Assembly: GCA_947647615.1 (NCBI GenBank)
Contig: CANSKS010000013.1
Span: 1-54,796, forward strand
Direction of reading: 5' to 3'
DNA from: an uncultured Neglectibacter sp.
GTDB taxonomy: Bacteria; Bacillota; Clostridia; Oscillospirales; Acutalibacteraceae
Length of the DNA stretch: 54,796 nt
Below the pieces are notes generated by a model. It did no database searches and was not told the DNA's origin. It saw nothing but the letters and a program-made list of their open reading frames with translations. The position numbers were made by a program, and so were the translations under genes. This document shows positions 36,102 to 45,900 of this stretch, one piece after another. Within the stretch, counting starts at the first letter, position 1, and each line of letters starts with the position of its first letter.

Positions 36102-36845
36102 CTACCTTGTTTCCAGGTCCAAGAGCACCTGGGAGTAATAGGGCGCAAGTACGCTTTTGATTTCTTCTCTCCGGCGAAAGGCCTCAGAAAGCTGATCTTC
36201 CGGAAACTGTAGCCGCGCCGCCCCATGAAACACCCTCACCCGGAAGTCGGAAAAACCAATTTGGAACAAACGCTCTTCCGCAGCCTCCACCTTTTTCAAA
36301 GCCTCTTGGGTCAAAGCCGTACCGGCGGGGATTCTGGTTGCCAAACAGGCGTAAGCCGGCTTTTTCCAGGTAAAAAGTCCCGCTTCTTTGGAAAGCTTGC
36401 GCACCTGGGCCTTGGTAATGCCGCATTCCCGAAGGGGCGAACGAACCTGCAGCTCCCTTATGGCCCGCATGCCGGGCCTGTCTCCTGCGTCGTCAGAAGC
36501 ATTGGTGCCATCGATGAGCACTGGAAACCCTTCCAGGGCCGCCCGGGCTTTCATGGCAGAAAACATCTCCTTTTTGCAGTGGTAACAGCGGTCGGAAGAA
36601 TTTTTTACCACTTGAGCACAGCGAAAGATATCGCGCTCCACCACAGAAAGCTCTACCCCCAGCTGACGGCAAAGCCGCCGGGCGTCTTTCCATTCGAAAC
36701 GTGGCTGAAAGGCGGTTTTCACATAATAGGGCTGCACGTTTGCCCCACTTTTAAGAGCAGCATACAACAAATAGGCGGAATCTGTTCCGCCAGAAAACGC
36801 CAACGCTACTTTTGGATATTCCGCAAAAAATTCTAAAAGCTCCAC
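36102..36845 (-). CDS. larE: nickel-pincer cofactor biosynthesis protein LarE (ATP-dependent sulfur transferase)
   Basis: A 247-residue PP-loop enzyme that converts the two carboxylates of the LarB product to thiocarboxylates. The PP-loop is LAFSGGTDSAYLLYAA near the N-terminus. DRCYHCKKEMF and AYACLATRIPAGT supply three cysteines; LarE proteins use either a single sacrificial cysteine or a three-cysteine iron-sulfur site, and which applies here should be checked by alignment. The GTG at 36845 is chosen because AGGAGG lies 6 bases upstream; the frame is open to 36959 without support. It is the first gene of the lar operon. Confidence 0.92.
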   Translation of the reverse strand: MELLEFFAEYPKVALAFSGGTDSAYLLYAALKSGANVQPYYVKTAFQPRFEWKDARRLCRQLGVELSVVERDIFRCAQVVKNSSDRCYHCKKEMFSAMKARAALEGFPVLIDGTNASDDAGDRPGMRAIRELQVRSPLRECGITKAQVRKLSKEAGLFTWKKPAYACLATRIPAGTALTQEALKKVEAAEERLFQIGFSDFRVRVFHGAARLQFPEDQLSEAFRRREEIKSVLAPYYSQVLLDLETR

Positions 36846-37164
36846 ACTCGACCTCCTCTCAACCAGGAAAGCGAAGAAAGCAAAAAGTAACAGACCTAAT
36901 GGCCGCCTTTTTCGTTTTCCCGCGGCAACGAAACAATAGATTTTACAAAACTCTTTCAAAAAAGGTTTTTAGTATAGTTTACAAGGGCCAATCCCAGTCG
37001 TCAAGTCCCCGCACAAAATATTCTGGACGAAGCAAGGAAATTCTGGTATAGTTAATTTAGTACAAAAATTCTTTTTGTAGCGACGCTGTCTGCGTCCCTC
37101 GCCGCTGGGGCTTTTCGGCAAAAATGCCCTTATCCCAAAAAGAAAGCGAAGTGATCGCGAACGA
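36846..37164. other. divergent control region between larE and the DUF1538 gene
   Basis: No gene. On the minus strand TATACT (36972-36977) is a candidate -10 for larE, with a poor -35. On the plus strand TGGACG, 17 bases, TATAGT (about 37024-37052) is a candidate promoter for the DUF1538 gene. Its leader of ~105 bases contains a GACGC/GCGTC hairpin (37082-37096) and a GGGC/GCCC stem around a GGCAAAA loop segment. No known riboswitch was recognised. Confidence 0.4.
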
Positions 37165-38724
37165 ATGAGAAAAAACCTGAAAATTAAGATCAGTGAGGCT
37201 CTTTTTTCCGTACTCCCCATCACTGTTATCGTATTGCTGATGAGCTTCACCTTGGCGCCGGATATGCCCATTGGCACCCTGCTTATGTTCCTGTTAGGCG
37301 CTGTTTTGCTAATTTTGGGCATGGGCCTTTTTTCGCTGGGCGCCGACATCTCTATGATGCCCATTGGGGACAGCGTCGGCAGCCAGGTAGCCCGCATCAG
37401 CCGAAAGCGTATTTGGCCGGCTTTGCTGATATGCTTCATGCTCGGCGGCTTCATCACCGTCGCGGAGCCCGACCTGCAGGTACTGGCAGATCAAGTTCCG
37501 GCAGTGCCCGACCTTGTCATCATACTTACTGTGGCTGCCGGGGTGGGCGCTTTTTTGGTGGTGTCTGTTTTGCGTACCTTAAAAGGCAAGATAACCCTAA
37601 ACCGCCTTTTGATAGCCTTTTATGTACTAGTTTTTTTGCTGTCGCTATTCGTTCCCCGGGAATTTCTTGCGGTGGCTTTTGACGCGGGAGGCGTTACTAC
37701 CGGTCCCATCACGGTGCCCTTCCTTATGGCTCTAGGTATTGGCATCGCTACTGCCCGTCCAGGCGCTAAAGACGCCGAAACCGATAGCTTCGGCATGGTG
37801 GCGCTGTGCAGCATTGGCCCTATTTTTGCAGTGCTAATTATGGGCATGTGTTTCAAAGGTACAGAAATCGCCTATACTCCCTTCCCTGTTACTACCACTT
37901 TCTATTCCCAGGAAGCAGGTCTGCAATTTTTGAGGGGCTTCCCCATCTATTTAAAAGAGGTGGCGCTGGGGCTGCTGCCCGTGATCCTGTTCTTCGCGGT
38001 TTTCCAACTGGTCTCTCTGCGGATGAGCCGCGACTTTCTCATTCGCATCGCAGTGGGGATTATCTATACCTATTTGGGGCTCGTCCTGTTTCTTACCGGG
38101 GTAAATGTGGGCTTTATGCCTGCGGGAAACTACTTGGGAAGCGCTATTGCTCAGCTGGACTATAACTGGGTGCTCATCCCCATTGGCATGGTAGTGGGTT
38201 ATTTCATCGTGGCGGCGGAGCCAGCCGTTCATGTGCTCAACAAGCAGGTGGAAGAGATCACCGGCGGCGCAGTACCGCAGAAGGCCATGCGCCTGAGCCT
38301 TTCCATAGGCGTTTCCATTTCGGTGGGCATTGCCATGCTGCGGGTACTCACCGGCATTTCCAGCCTCTGGTTTCTGGTTCCCGGCTATGCGGCAGCCTTG
38401 CTCCTTTCCCGGCGGGTGCCGGGCATTTTCACTGCTATTGCCTTTGACTCCGGCGGGGTGGCCAGCGGGCCTATGACAGCCACCTTCCTGCTTCCCTTTG
38501 CCATGGGCGCCTGTAACGCTTTGGGAGGCGATGTTTTAACGGATGCCTTCGGCATCGTGGCCATGGTGGCCATGACCCCTTTGGTAACCATCCAGTGCCT
38601 GGGCGCCTTCTACCAGAGAAAGCTGCGGCGCACGCAAGAGATTACAGAGTCAGAGGCCTCTATGATGACCTCTGAAGATATCATAGATTATGACGACCCA
38701 GAGGAGACTTCCTATGAACCCTAA
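37165..38724 (+). CDS. DUF1538 family membrane protein (two-repeat putative transporter)
   Basis: A 519-residue integral membrane protein with about 12-14 helices built from two DUF1538 repeats. The repeats share visible motifs: ITVAEPDLQVLADQV versus IVAAEPAVHVLNKQV, and FDAGGVTTGPITVPFLMALG versus FDSGGVASGPMTATFLLPFA. Conserved acidic and glycine residues inside helices suggest a transport path. The family has no established substrate. Its gene overlaps by 11 bases that of a tandem PII-like protein, and PII proteins often gate membrane transporters (GlnK/AmtB), so a PII-controlled permease is a reasonable inference. The ribosome binding site is weak. It is divergent from the lar operon. 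Confidence 0.8.
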   Translation: MRKNLKIKISEALFSVLPITVIVLLMSFTLAPDMPIGTLLMFLLGAVLLILGMGLFSLGADISMMPIGDSVGSQVARISRKRIWPALLICFMLGGFITVAEPDLQVLADQVPAVPDLVIILTVAAGVGAFLVVSVLRTLKGKITLNRLLIAFYVLVFLLSLFVPREFLAVAFDAGGVTTGPITVPFLMALGIGIATARPGAKDAETDSFGMVALCSIGPIFAVLIMGMCFKGTEIAYTPFPVTTTFYSQEAGLQFLRGFPIYLKEVALGLLPVILFFAVFQLVSLRMSRDFLIRIAVGIIYTYLGLVLFLTGVNVGFMPAGNYLGSAIAQLDYNWVLIPIGMVVGYFIVAAEPAVHVLNKQVEEITGGAVPQKAMRLSLSIGVSISVGIAMLRVLTGISSLWFLVPGYAAALLLSRRVPGIFTAIAFDSGGVASGPMTATFLLPFAMGACNALGGDVLTDAFGIVAMVAMTPLVTIQCLGAFYQRKLRRTQEITESEASMMTSEDIIDYDDPEETSYEP

Positions 38725-39412
38725 CCTTTCCACAGATCGCTTAAAGCTTTTGATTACAATTGTAGACCGAGGCAAAGGAACGAAGGCGGCAGATCTTTTC
38801 CGGGCCCATCACCTACATTTTGACTTCGCCTGCTTGGGCTCCGGTACGGCCAATTCCAAAATACTCAGCTATTTTGGGCTAAGCGAAACTGCCAAAGAAG
38901 TAGTTTGGACCTTGGCCCCCAGCAGGAAGATCCCAAAAGTGTTGCAGGAGGCCCGGCAGGTATTAAAACTGGAAAAGCCCGGGATGGGTATTCTATTCAC
39001 AATACCCCTTTCCGGCATCAGCGCTCAAATTCCCCAAGTACTGCTGAAACCGGAATATGATACGGAGGAAATCAATATGGACGTACCAGAAAACGATAAG
39101 ATCAATCACGAATATGAGCTTGTTCTCTCCATTCTAAACCGAGGGTATACCGACCGGGTGATGGAGGCCGCCAGGTCGGCCGGAGCAAAGGGCGGCACGG
39201 TGATCTCCGCCCGCAGGGTGGGGTATGAGGACACCCAAAACCTGCTTAACTTTACCCTGCAGCCGGAAAAGGAGATCGTGGCCATTCTGGTGCCCAAGAC
39301 CGAAAAGCGGGCTGTTATGCAGGCCATCAACCACAGTGCCGGGTTGAAAACAGAATGCCGGGGAATTTTGTTTTCCCTGCCGGTAGACGACATCATCGGG
39401 CTTTCCCAATAA
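38714..39412 (+). CDS. tandem PII-like signalling protein
   Basis: A 232-residue protein with two PII (GlnB-like) ferredoxin-fold domains in tandem, where ordinary PII proteins are one ~110-residue domain forming trimers. Domain 1 (about 8-105) begins RLKLLITIVDRGKGTKAADLF. Domain 2 (about 120-230) begins YELVLSILNRGYTDRVMEAARSAG and includes GGTVISARRVG, the T-loop/B-loop area, and EKEIVAILVPK. The T-loop is short and the uridylylated Tyr of GlnB is not evident. The ATG has GAGGAG 7 bases upstream, inside the last codons of the DUF1538 gene, so translation is coupled. It probably senses nucleotides or metabolites and controls the permease (inference). Confidence 0.8.
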   Translation: MNPNLSTDRLKLLITIVDRGKGTKAADLFRAHHLHFDFACLGSGTANSKILSYFGLSETAKEVVWTLAPSRKIPKVLQEARQVLKLEKPGMGILFTIPLSGISAQIPQVLLKPEYDTEEINMDVPENDKINHEYELVLSILNRGYTDRVMEAARSAGAKGGTVISARRVGYEDTQNLLNFTLQPEKEIVAILVPKTEKRAVMQAINHSAGLKTECRGILFSLPVDDIIGLSQ

Positions 39413-39447
39413 CACTCGCCGGCCCCATAAAAGCCGGGGGGAAGCCC

Positions 39448-42400
39448 TCATTTCTCTTCCCCGTGGTAGTTTTCCCCCTTTCCCTGGTTTAGATAGGTGG
39501 AATAAAGGAACAGCTCTCCCACCTGCATACCGGTGACCTGCTCCATGGCGTAGGCATACAGGCGAATCTGGGTGCCGTAGCGCTGCCAAAGCTCCTCCAA
39601 TTCTTTCACCTTGTCCGTTTTAAAATCAATAATGTGCAGCTTTCCCCCCTCGGAAAAAACACAGTCTATGGCTCCTTGCAAAATCACGGAAGCCTCTGGA
39701 CAGTTTTCCTCTCCTGCCATTTCGGCCGGTATTTCTGCAGTAAACCGGCGCTCCTTTTCCAGGTGTTCCGCTTTTAACACCCGCTTCCCCAAGGGGCTCG
39801 CAAAAAATTTTCGAACCCGAGAAAGCTCCACCGCTTGAACTTGTTCCGGCGTGAGAAAGCGCAGCTTTTGAAGCCGCTCCAGCTCTCCGGCAGGGTCTTT
39901 TGCGGCAGCGGAAAAGTCGGCGTACTGCATGGAATCGTGAAGGGCAATGCCCCGTTCTGCCGGAGTCATGCCTTTTTCCCCCATCCAGGCCGGCCGGGTA
40001 AGGGAAATTCCCTGCTCCCCTGCTTGGGCCGCCGTCAGCTTAGAAGCGGAAACCTTGGCAGGGATCCCCAGGTGGGCTTCATAGGGATACTGGAATTCTG
40101 TGTGGCGCTTCAGCGCCTCATAAAAGGCCTGGTCGGCAACGGCCGGGCTCTCTTTTTGCTCCTCCTTTGTTTTTAACTCCGGAGGCAGGTAAACCTCATA
40201 GGTTATGTGCCAGGGAGCACCCGCTTCCGTACAAAAAGGAAGATCTTCTGCCCCTGCCAGTCTGCGCAGCTCCGTGCCGTTGGGATGCATGAGGGCACAA
40301 AGGGCCAGCCACTGTCCGGCGTTTCGCACACTGCGCACCGTATAGGGCGACACTCCTTCCGGCGTAACCTGGGCCGAAAGCTTTGCAAAAGACTTTTCCA
40401 GCCCGCTGCCGGAAGTAAGCATCACAAGCTTTTCCTTTGCCCTGGTCATGGCCACATACAGTACTCGCAGTTCTTCCGCCGCGCCGCTCCTGGCGGTTTC
40501 CAGGGCAATGGCCTCCCGGGCTGTGGTGGTAAACCTGGCAGAGTGTTCCCGGTCTTTTAGCTTTACCCCTAAGCCCAATTCCGGGTGCAGCAGCACTTCG
40601 GAACGTTCTGTCACAAAATTCCGGCCACATCCTGCCAAAATACACACGGGAAATTCCAGGCCCTTCGATTTATGAATACTCATTACACGAACTGCCTGCT
40701 CCCCTTCCCCGGAAACTTCCGCGGCCTGCAAGTCGGAATTGCTTTGGCGGAGCCTGTCTAAAAACCGTACAAAGCCGGAAACCCCATGGTATCCGGAAGC
40801 TTCATACTCCCTGGCATAACGCTGTAATAAGTACAAGTTGGAGAGCCGCGTTTCCCCTTCCTGCATGGCCAGTACCATGTCTAAATACCCGGTCTTGCTA
40901 TATAAATAGCTCACAAAGGTGTCGGAAGCCATCGTGGCGGAAACTGCCCGGTAGTGACGGATATCTTGAAGGATCTCCGCGCACCGGCCCTCTGTCTCAG
41001 CTGCTTGAACAAGGGAAAGGTACAGGGGACGGTCCCGGTCATTCAGGCGCAGCCGGGCTACATCGTCCGCCGTAAAGCCGTACAGGGGACTCATGAGCAG
41101 GGAAAGCAAGGGAATATCCTGGTTGGGGTTGTCCACTACCCGCAGAAGAGAAAGCATCACCGCCACCTCCGGAGCGGCGAAAAAACCGCCGGCAACCGAG
41201 GCTTTTGCCGGAATCCCCAGCCTTTGCAAAGCCTGGGCATAGCTGTGGGCATATTTGTTGGCACTTCGCAGCAAAACGCAGAAGTCCCCATATTGAGCAG
41301 GGCGTTCCCCGTCTTTTCCGGAAACGGTAAACCCCTCTTTCAACATGGACTGGATCTTCCTGGCGATGCTGGCGCTTTCCGCCTCTTCGGCCGGAATTCC
41401 CGATTCCCGCTCTAAAAAGATCATTTCCGTTTCGCATCCGGGCTTTTCTTCGTATTCCGCGCCGCAAACCAGCATTTCTTCCCCGGTATAATCGATATCA
41501 CCCGCTTCTTTTGACATGAGCCTGGAAAAGACAAAATTCACAGAATCTGTCACAGTGCTTCTGGAACGGAAATTCCGGTCCAATACCAGGTAAGCGGGGT
41601 ATTGGTCTTGGAGCCTGTCATATTTTTCAAAGCTGCCCCTGCATTTGAGAAAGATCTCCGGCATAGCCCGGCGAAAACCGTAAATACTCTGCTTTACGTC
41701 GCCCACCATGAAAAGGTTTTTTCCATCCCGGGAAATAGCCTGGAACAAGGAATTTTGTACCTCGTTGATATCCTGGTATTCATCGATCATAATTTCCTCG
41801 AACCTGGCGGCTACCTCTTTGGCGGCGGAGGTAGGGCCGCCGTCCTCTCCCAGGAAGAGCCGTATGGCCAAATGCTCCAGGTCACTGTAATCCAAAAATC
41901 CCAGTTTTTTCTTCCGCTGCTCATACCGTTCAGAAAAGGCCAACGTCAGTTCCGCAAGCCCCTGAACCAAGGGGGCTGTTTTCCGAAGCTCTTCCTGGCT
42001 TTCAGCGGCGCCGGAAGCGAAGAGCTCCGACAAATCCTGCAGAGCACCCTTTACCTCCGTGCGGAAAAGCTCCAACCGTTCCTTTAAAGGGTCCCCGTCA
42101 TATCCCCGCAAGGGGCCCCGCCGCGGGAAAGAAAGCCCTCGCAAATGGCGGGAAACGCCGTCCCAATCCCTGGAAATCAGGAGCTCTCTGGTCTTTTCGC
42201 AAAGGGCCAGATCTCCCGAAATTGCCGGCAGGTAAGCGGCAGCCAGCTTTTCGTCGCCGCTTGCTTCCGCCTCTCTTTTGGCCGCGTTTCCTACCCTCAG
42301 GCAATGCTCCGCCGTTTCCCTGCCGTATTCCAAAATCACCTGGCCCCAGGGCGTGGCCTCTATTGGGCTCCCTGTTTCGTACTGCTCTACCTTTTCTCTG

Positions 42401-42969
42401 AGCCAGCGTTTCGGAAAAGGATGCGACTGCATAAACTCGTAAAGCCGCAGCACCATTTCCGAAAGCTTCTTATCGTCCCGTTCTCCGGCAAAGGCGTCGG
42501 CCAGTTCCTGCACCCGGTTTTCCTCGAAAGCTTCGCCCAATATCTGGCCCATAGCTTCCCAGGTGAGATCTTCCTTTTGTTTGTCAGAGACAATTTTAAA
42601 ATCGGGCGAAATGTTTAACTCCTGAAAAAACTCCCGCACCATTTCCGCGCAAAAACTGTCTACCGTTCCAATGTGCGCCTGGGTAAGCAAAACGCTTTGC
42701 CGCCGCAGCAGCCCATTGTGGGGCTGGGCCCTAAGCAGTTCATAAAGCCTTTGTTCCAGTCTGGCCCGCATTTCTGCTGCCGCAGCCTTGGTAAATGTCA
42801 CAATAAGCATTTGATCTGCGGAAGTGGGATGTTCCTGGTCTGTGAGGCGCTCTATGGCCCGCTGGACCAAAACCGCTGTTTTTCCGGAACCGGCCGCAGC
42901 TGCCACCAGTACTGTCCCCCGGCGGGCAGAAATGGCATCCCATTGGTTTTCTGTCCATGTCATTGCCAT
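39448..42969 (-). CDS. addA: ATP-dependent helicase/nuclease subunit A (AddA)
   Basis: A 1173-residue UvrD-family helicase-nuclease, the AddA subunit of the AddAB enzyme that processes double-strand breaks and loads RecA, the Firmicute counterpart of RecBCD. Walker A is VAAAAGSGKTAVLVQR near residue 20. Motif II is IMIDEYQDINEVQ, motif III VGDVKQSIYGFRRA, and motif VI is in LRVLYVAMTRAKEKL. The C-terminal RecB-type nuclease keeps its metal ligands in QGAIDCVFSEGGKLHIIDFK. The ATG has GGAGGGG 5 bases upstream. It overlaps the end of addB by 10 bases, so the subunits are translationally coupled. Confidence 0.96.
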   Translation of the reverse strand: MAMTWTENQWDAISARRGTVLVAAAAGSGKTAVLVQRAIERLTDQEHPTSADQMLIVTFTKAAAAEMRARLEQRLYELLRAQPHNGLLRRQSVLLTQAHIGTVDSFCAEMVREFFQELNISPDFKIVSDKQKEDLTWEAMGQILGEAFEENRVQELADAFAGERDDKKLSEMVLRLYEFMQSHPFPKRWLREKVEQYETGSPIEATPWGQVILEYGRETAEHCLRVGNAAKREAEASGDEKLAAAYLPAISGDLALCEKTRELLISRDWDGVSRHLRGLSFPRRGPLRGYDGDPLKERLELFRTEVKGALQDLSELFASGAAESQEELRKTAPLVQGLAELTLAFSERYEQRKKKLGFLDYSDLEHLAIRLFLGEDGGPTSAAKEVAARFEEIMIDEYQDINEVQNSLFQAISRDGKNLFMVGDVKQSIYGFRRAMPEIFLKCRGSFEKYDRLQDQYPAYLVLDRNFRSRSTVTDSVNFVFSRLMSKEAGDIDYTGEEMLVCGAEYEEKPGCETEMIFLERESGIPAEEAESASIARKIQSMLKEGFTVSGKDGERPAQYGDFCVLLRSANKYAHSYAQALQRLGIPAKASVAGGFFAAPEVAVMLSLLRVVDNPNQDIPLLSLLMSPLYGFTADDVARLRLNDRDRPLYLSLVQAAETEGRCAEILQDIRHYRAVSATMASDTFVSYLYSKTGYLDMVLAMQEGETRLSNLYLLQRYAREYEASGYHGVSGFVRFLDRLRQSNSDLQAAEVSGEGEQAVRVMSIHKSKGLEFPVCILAGCGRNFVTERSEVLLHPELGLGVKLKDREHSARFTTTAREAIALETARSGAAEELRVLYVAMTRAKEKLVMLTSGSGLEKSFAKLSAQVTPEGVSPYTVRSVRNAGQWLALCALMHPNGTELRRLAGAEDLPFCTEAGAPWHITYEVYLPPELKTKEEQKESPAVADQAFYEALKRHTEFQYPYEAHLGIPAKVSASKLTAAQAGEQGISLTRPAWMGEKGMTPAERGIALHDSMQYADFSAAAKDPAGELERLQKLRFLTPEQVQAVELSRVRKFFASPLGKRVLKAEHLEKERRFTAEIPAEMAGEENCPEASVILQGAIDCVFSEGGKLHIIDFKTDKVKELEELWQRYGTQIRLYAYAMEQVTGMQVGELFLYSTYLNQGKGENYHGEEK

Positions 42970-45900
42970 AACGTCCCCTCCTTTTCCCTACGGTCCCGCG
43001 CTTCTGTAAAGCCCATTTCCTTCAACACCTGCTCTTTGGAAAGTTTCTCCTTTTCCACATCTTTTTCCCCATATTCTTTTGCACATACCGGCCCATAGGG
43101 GCAAAACCGGCAGGCATTCTTATTTTTAAGGTTAGGAAGAGCCTGCACATTTCCTGCCCACAACTCCTCCGCCATAGAAGCAATGAGCCGTTTGGAATAG
43201 CGCAGCACTGCAGCCAGCTCTTCTAGGGTAAGCACCGAACTGGTGCGAGTAAACTCTCCATCTTTATTCAGGGCCGCCGGAACAAACCTTCCCTTTGCCC
43301 CCTCCTCCATGGCGGTGAGAATTTCGGAATTGCTGAGCACCAGGCCGCTCATGCGCAGCTGTTTTTCTGTCTCTCGCCGCAGCGCAGCCTCATCCATGCC
43401 CCTTGGAACGGAAACAGAAGGTTCCGCCGAGGGCATATAAAGCACTCCGGCAGGCAAGACCTTTCCGTTTTCTACCAGCGCCGCCAAATACACCAGCATT
43501 TGCATGTTAAGACCGTGAAGCACGTCGGAAAGGCGAAAATCCTTCCGGCCTGTTTTATAATCGATCACTCTCACATAAAGCTGGCTTCCCTGGCGGTAAG
43601 TATCCACTCTGTCTATGGTCCCGCCCACTGTCACCACATGACCGTCTTTTGTCTCCACCTTCAAAGGGGGGAAACCTCTTTCATGCCCCAAAGAAAGCTC
43701 TAAATATTCCGGCTGGAACCTGCTTTGCCCCAGTTCTTCCTCCACATGGCGAATTAGGATTGCCGCCGAGCGAGCCATTCTGCCCAACCGGTACCTTTCC
43801 CGGCCCGCCAGTTTTTGAAAGCCTCCCAGGTTTTCATCGGCATATTCCCGAATGAACCGACGGATCAGGGCCAGGCGTTCCTCCTCTGTCCAGGAGGCAC
43901 GAATTTCCGGAGGCTCCCGGAAAACCCGTTCAAACAGGAAGTGCATCAAGGTACCGTATTGCAGCACATCTACTTCGGCAGGTTTGCGTTCCTTTGCTCT
44001 TAGCCCATAACGGCAGAAATATTTAAACCTGCAGTCGTAATAGGTCTCAATCTGCGTGGCGGAAAAATAGGGGGCTTTCCCAAAAAGCTCCCCGGCCAGT
44101 GCGGAATCTTCCAGCCTCTGGGGCCCTGCACCGGCAGCTTTCAGCAGGGCTCCCAGCTTTCCCGCGTAATGGGGCTCTTCGGAAAACAGTTTTCGAAGAG
44201 CGGCAGCCTCCGGCGTATTTTCCCGGAACCTGGCGGCCATACGGGTAAAAGCTGCCTCCATGGAATTGGCAAAGAATTCGTCGGGCAAGTTTTTTTCTTC
44301 CCGTAAAGTAGGAAACACTGCCCGCAGAGAGGAAACCAACTCGCTGGGCTCTTTTTCTTCTCCATCGGCGCTGCGGGGGTAGCAGAGATACAGGCTTTCC
44401 GAAGGGGAACAAGCCACAGAATAGGCCAAATAGCGTTCTTCCATGGTTTTTTGCTCTAACGGATCTCCCAAAGGCAGCTCCAACGCGATAAGCTCTTTCC
44501 GTTCCGCATCGGAAAACACACCGGAAGATTTGGGCGCAAGGGGGAATTCTCCCTGCACCGTTCCCAGCAAAAAGGTAACCCGTGGGACAGATTGCCGAAC
44601 CTGCTCCGGCGTCCCAAAAATCACCTGATCGATAGTTTGGGGGATTTCCGAGACGTCCTCCCCGGCAATTACCTCCCGCAGCAGGGCTTCGTACCGTTCC
44701 CGAGCAATTTTCCGGGCCCCCAGAATACTGTACATTTGATCTAAAAGCTCCATGAGCAGTTCCCACACCCGCACCTGCTTGGCAGAAAGGGCAGGCTCCC
44801 CCGCCTCTTCCAGCCGGGCGCAGTACAGCGGCAAATTTTCTTCCAGGCCAAAATCGGTAAGCAAAGTAAAGGCTGCCTGGGAAATCTCTTCTCCGGAAGC
44901 GTCTTTGGTGCTTTCTGTAAATCGTGCAAGAGGGGCGATCAGTCGCTTTCTCAGCCCGTTCAGCCAAGAAAGCTCTTCTTCGTCTTCTTCCGTCATTTCC
45001 TGGCCGAAGCCCTTGGGATGGCGGGTAAATTCCGTCTTCCAGTCTTTCCCTCGAAGCCGCCAAAGGAAAGCGTAGTTTTCCAGGGACGAAATTTCTTCCT
45101 CATCAAAACCGGACACGCCGGTTTTTAGCATTTCTAAGAGGTCTTCTGTGGCAAAGCCGGAACGCGCCGCCTGAAAGGCCCCCAGCAAAAACCGAGGGAC
45201 TGGTTCTGCGTCCACTCGGGAGGGCTCCGAAAGGAAGCAAGGGATGCCCCGCTTCTTTAAGGCCGATTCCAAAAAGCTCCGGTACCGTTCCGGCTTCCGG
45301 CAGAGAATGGTAAATTCCCGGTAGCGATACTTTCCCGTCTCCACCAAATTTCGGATGGAAGCGGCCACATATTCCGTTTCCTCCACGGCGTCTTTCCCGC
45401 AGAAAACATGTATGCCCTCCGCATCTTCACTTTGCAGAAGCTCCTGGGCACAAAAAAGCTGAGCTTCCAAAAGCTTCAGGTTTTCATTGTGAAACCGAGG
45501 GGCACCGGTAAGGTGCACCGGCGGCGCTACCGCCACGCTCAGTTCCTGAGCTGCGGCCAAAAGCTGCCTTTGGGTACGATTTACCAACGCGAAAAGCCCC
45601 GTTCCTTCCTCCGGTATGCCATCCGTACACAGAGAAACCGTCACCTGTTTCGCCCTTTTCATTACTTGCCTAAGCACGTTTCTTTCCTGAGCCGTAAAGC
45701 CCTCAAAGGAATCTACCAGCACAGTAACTCCCTCAAAAAAGCGGCTGGTCTCCAACGCCTCCGCCAGCCTGGTCAGATCATCCCGGGAATCTAAATAAGA
45801 GGCTGCTACCAGCGCCTCATAAGTCCCATAAAGTAAAGAAAGCTCCGAAAGCTTTTTTCCCAAACCCTTGCCGGAAAGCGCTTCCGCCGTTTGGGAAAGC

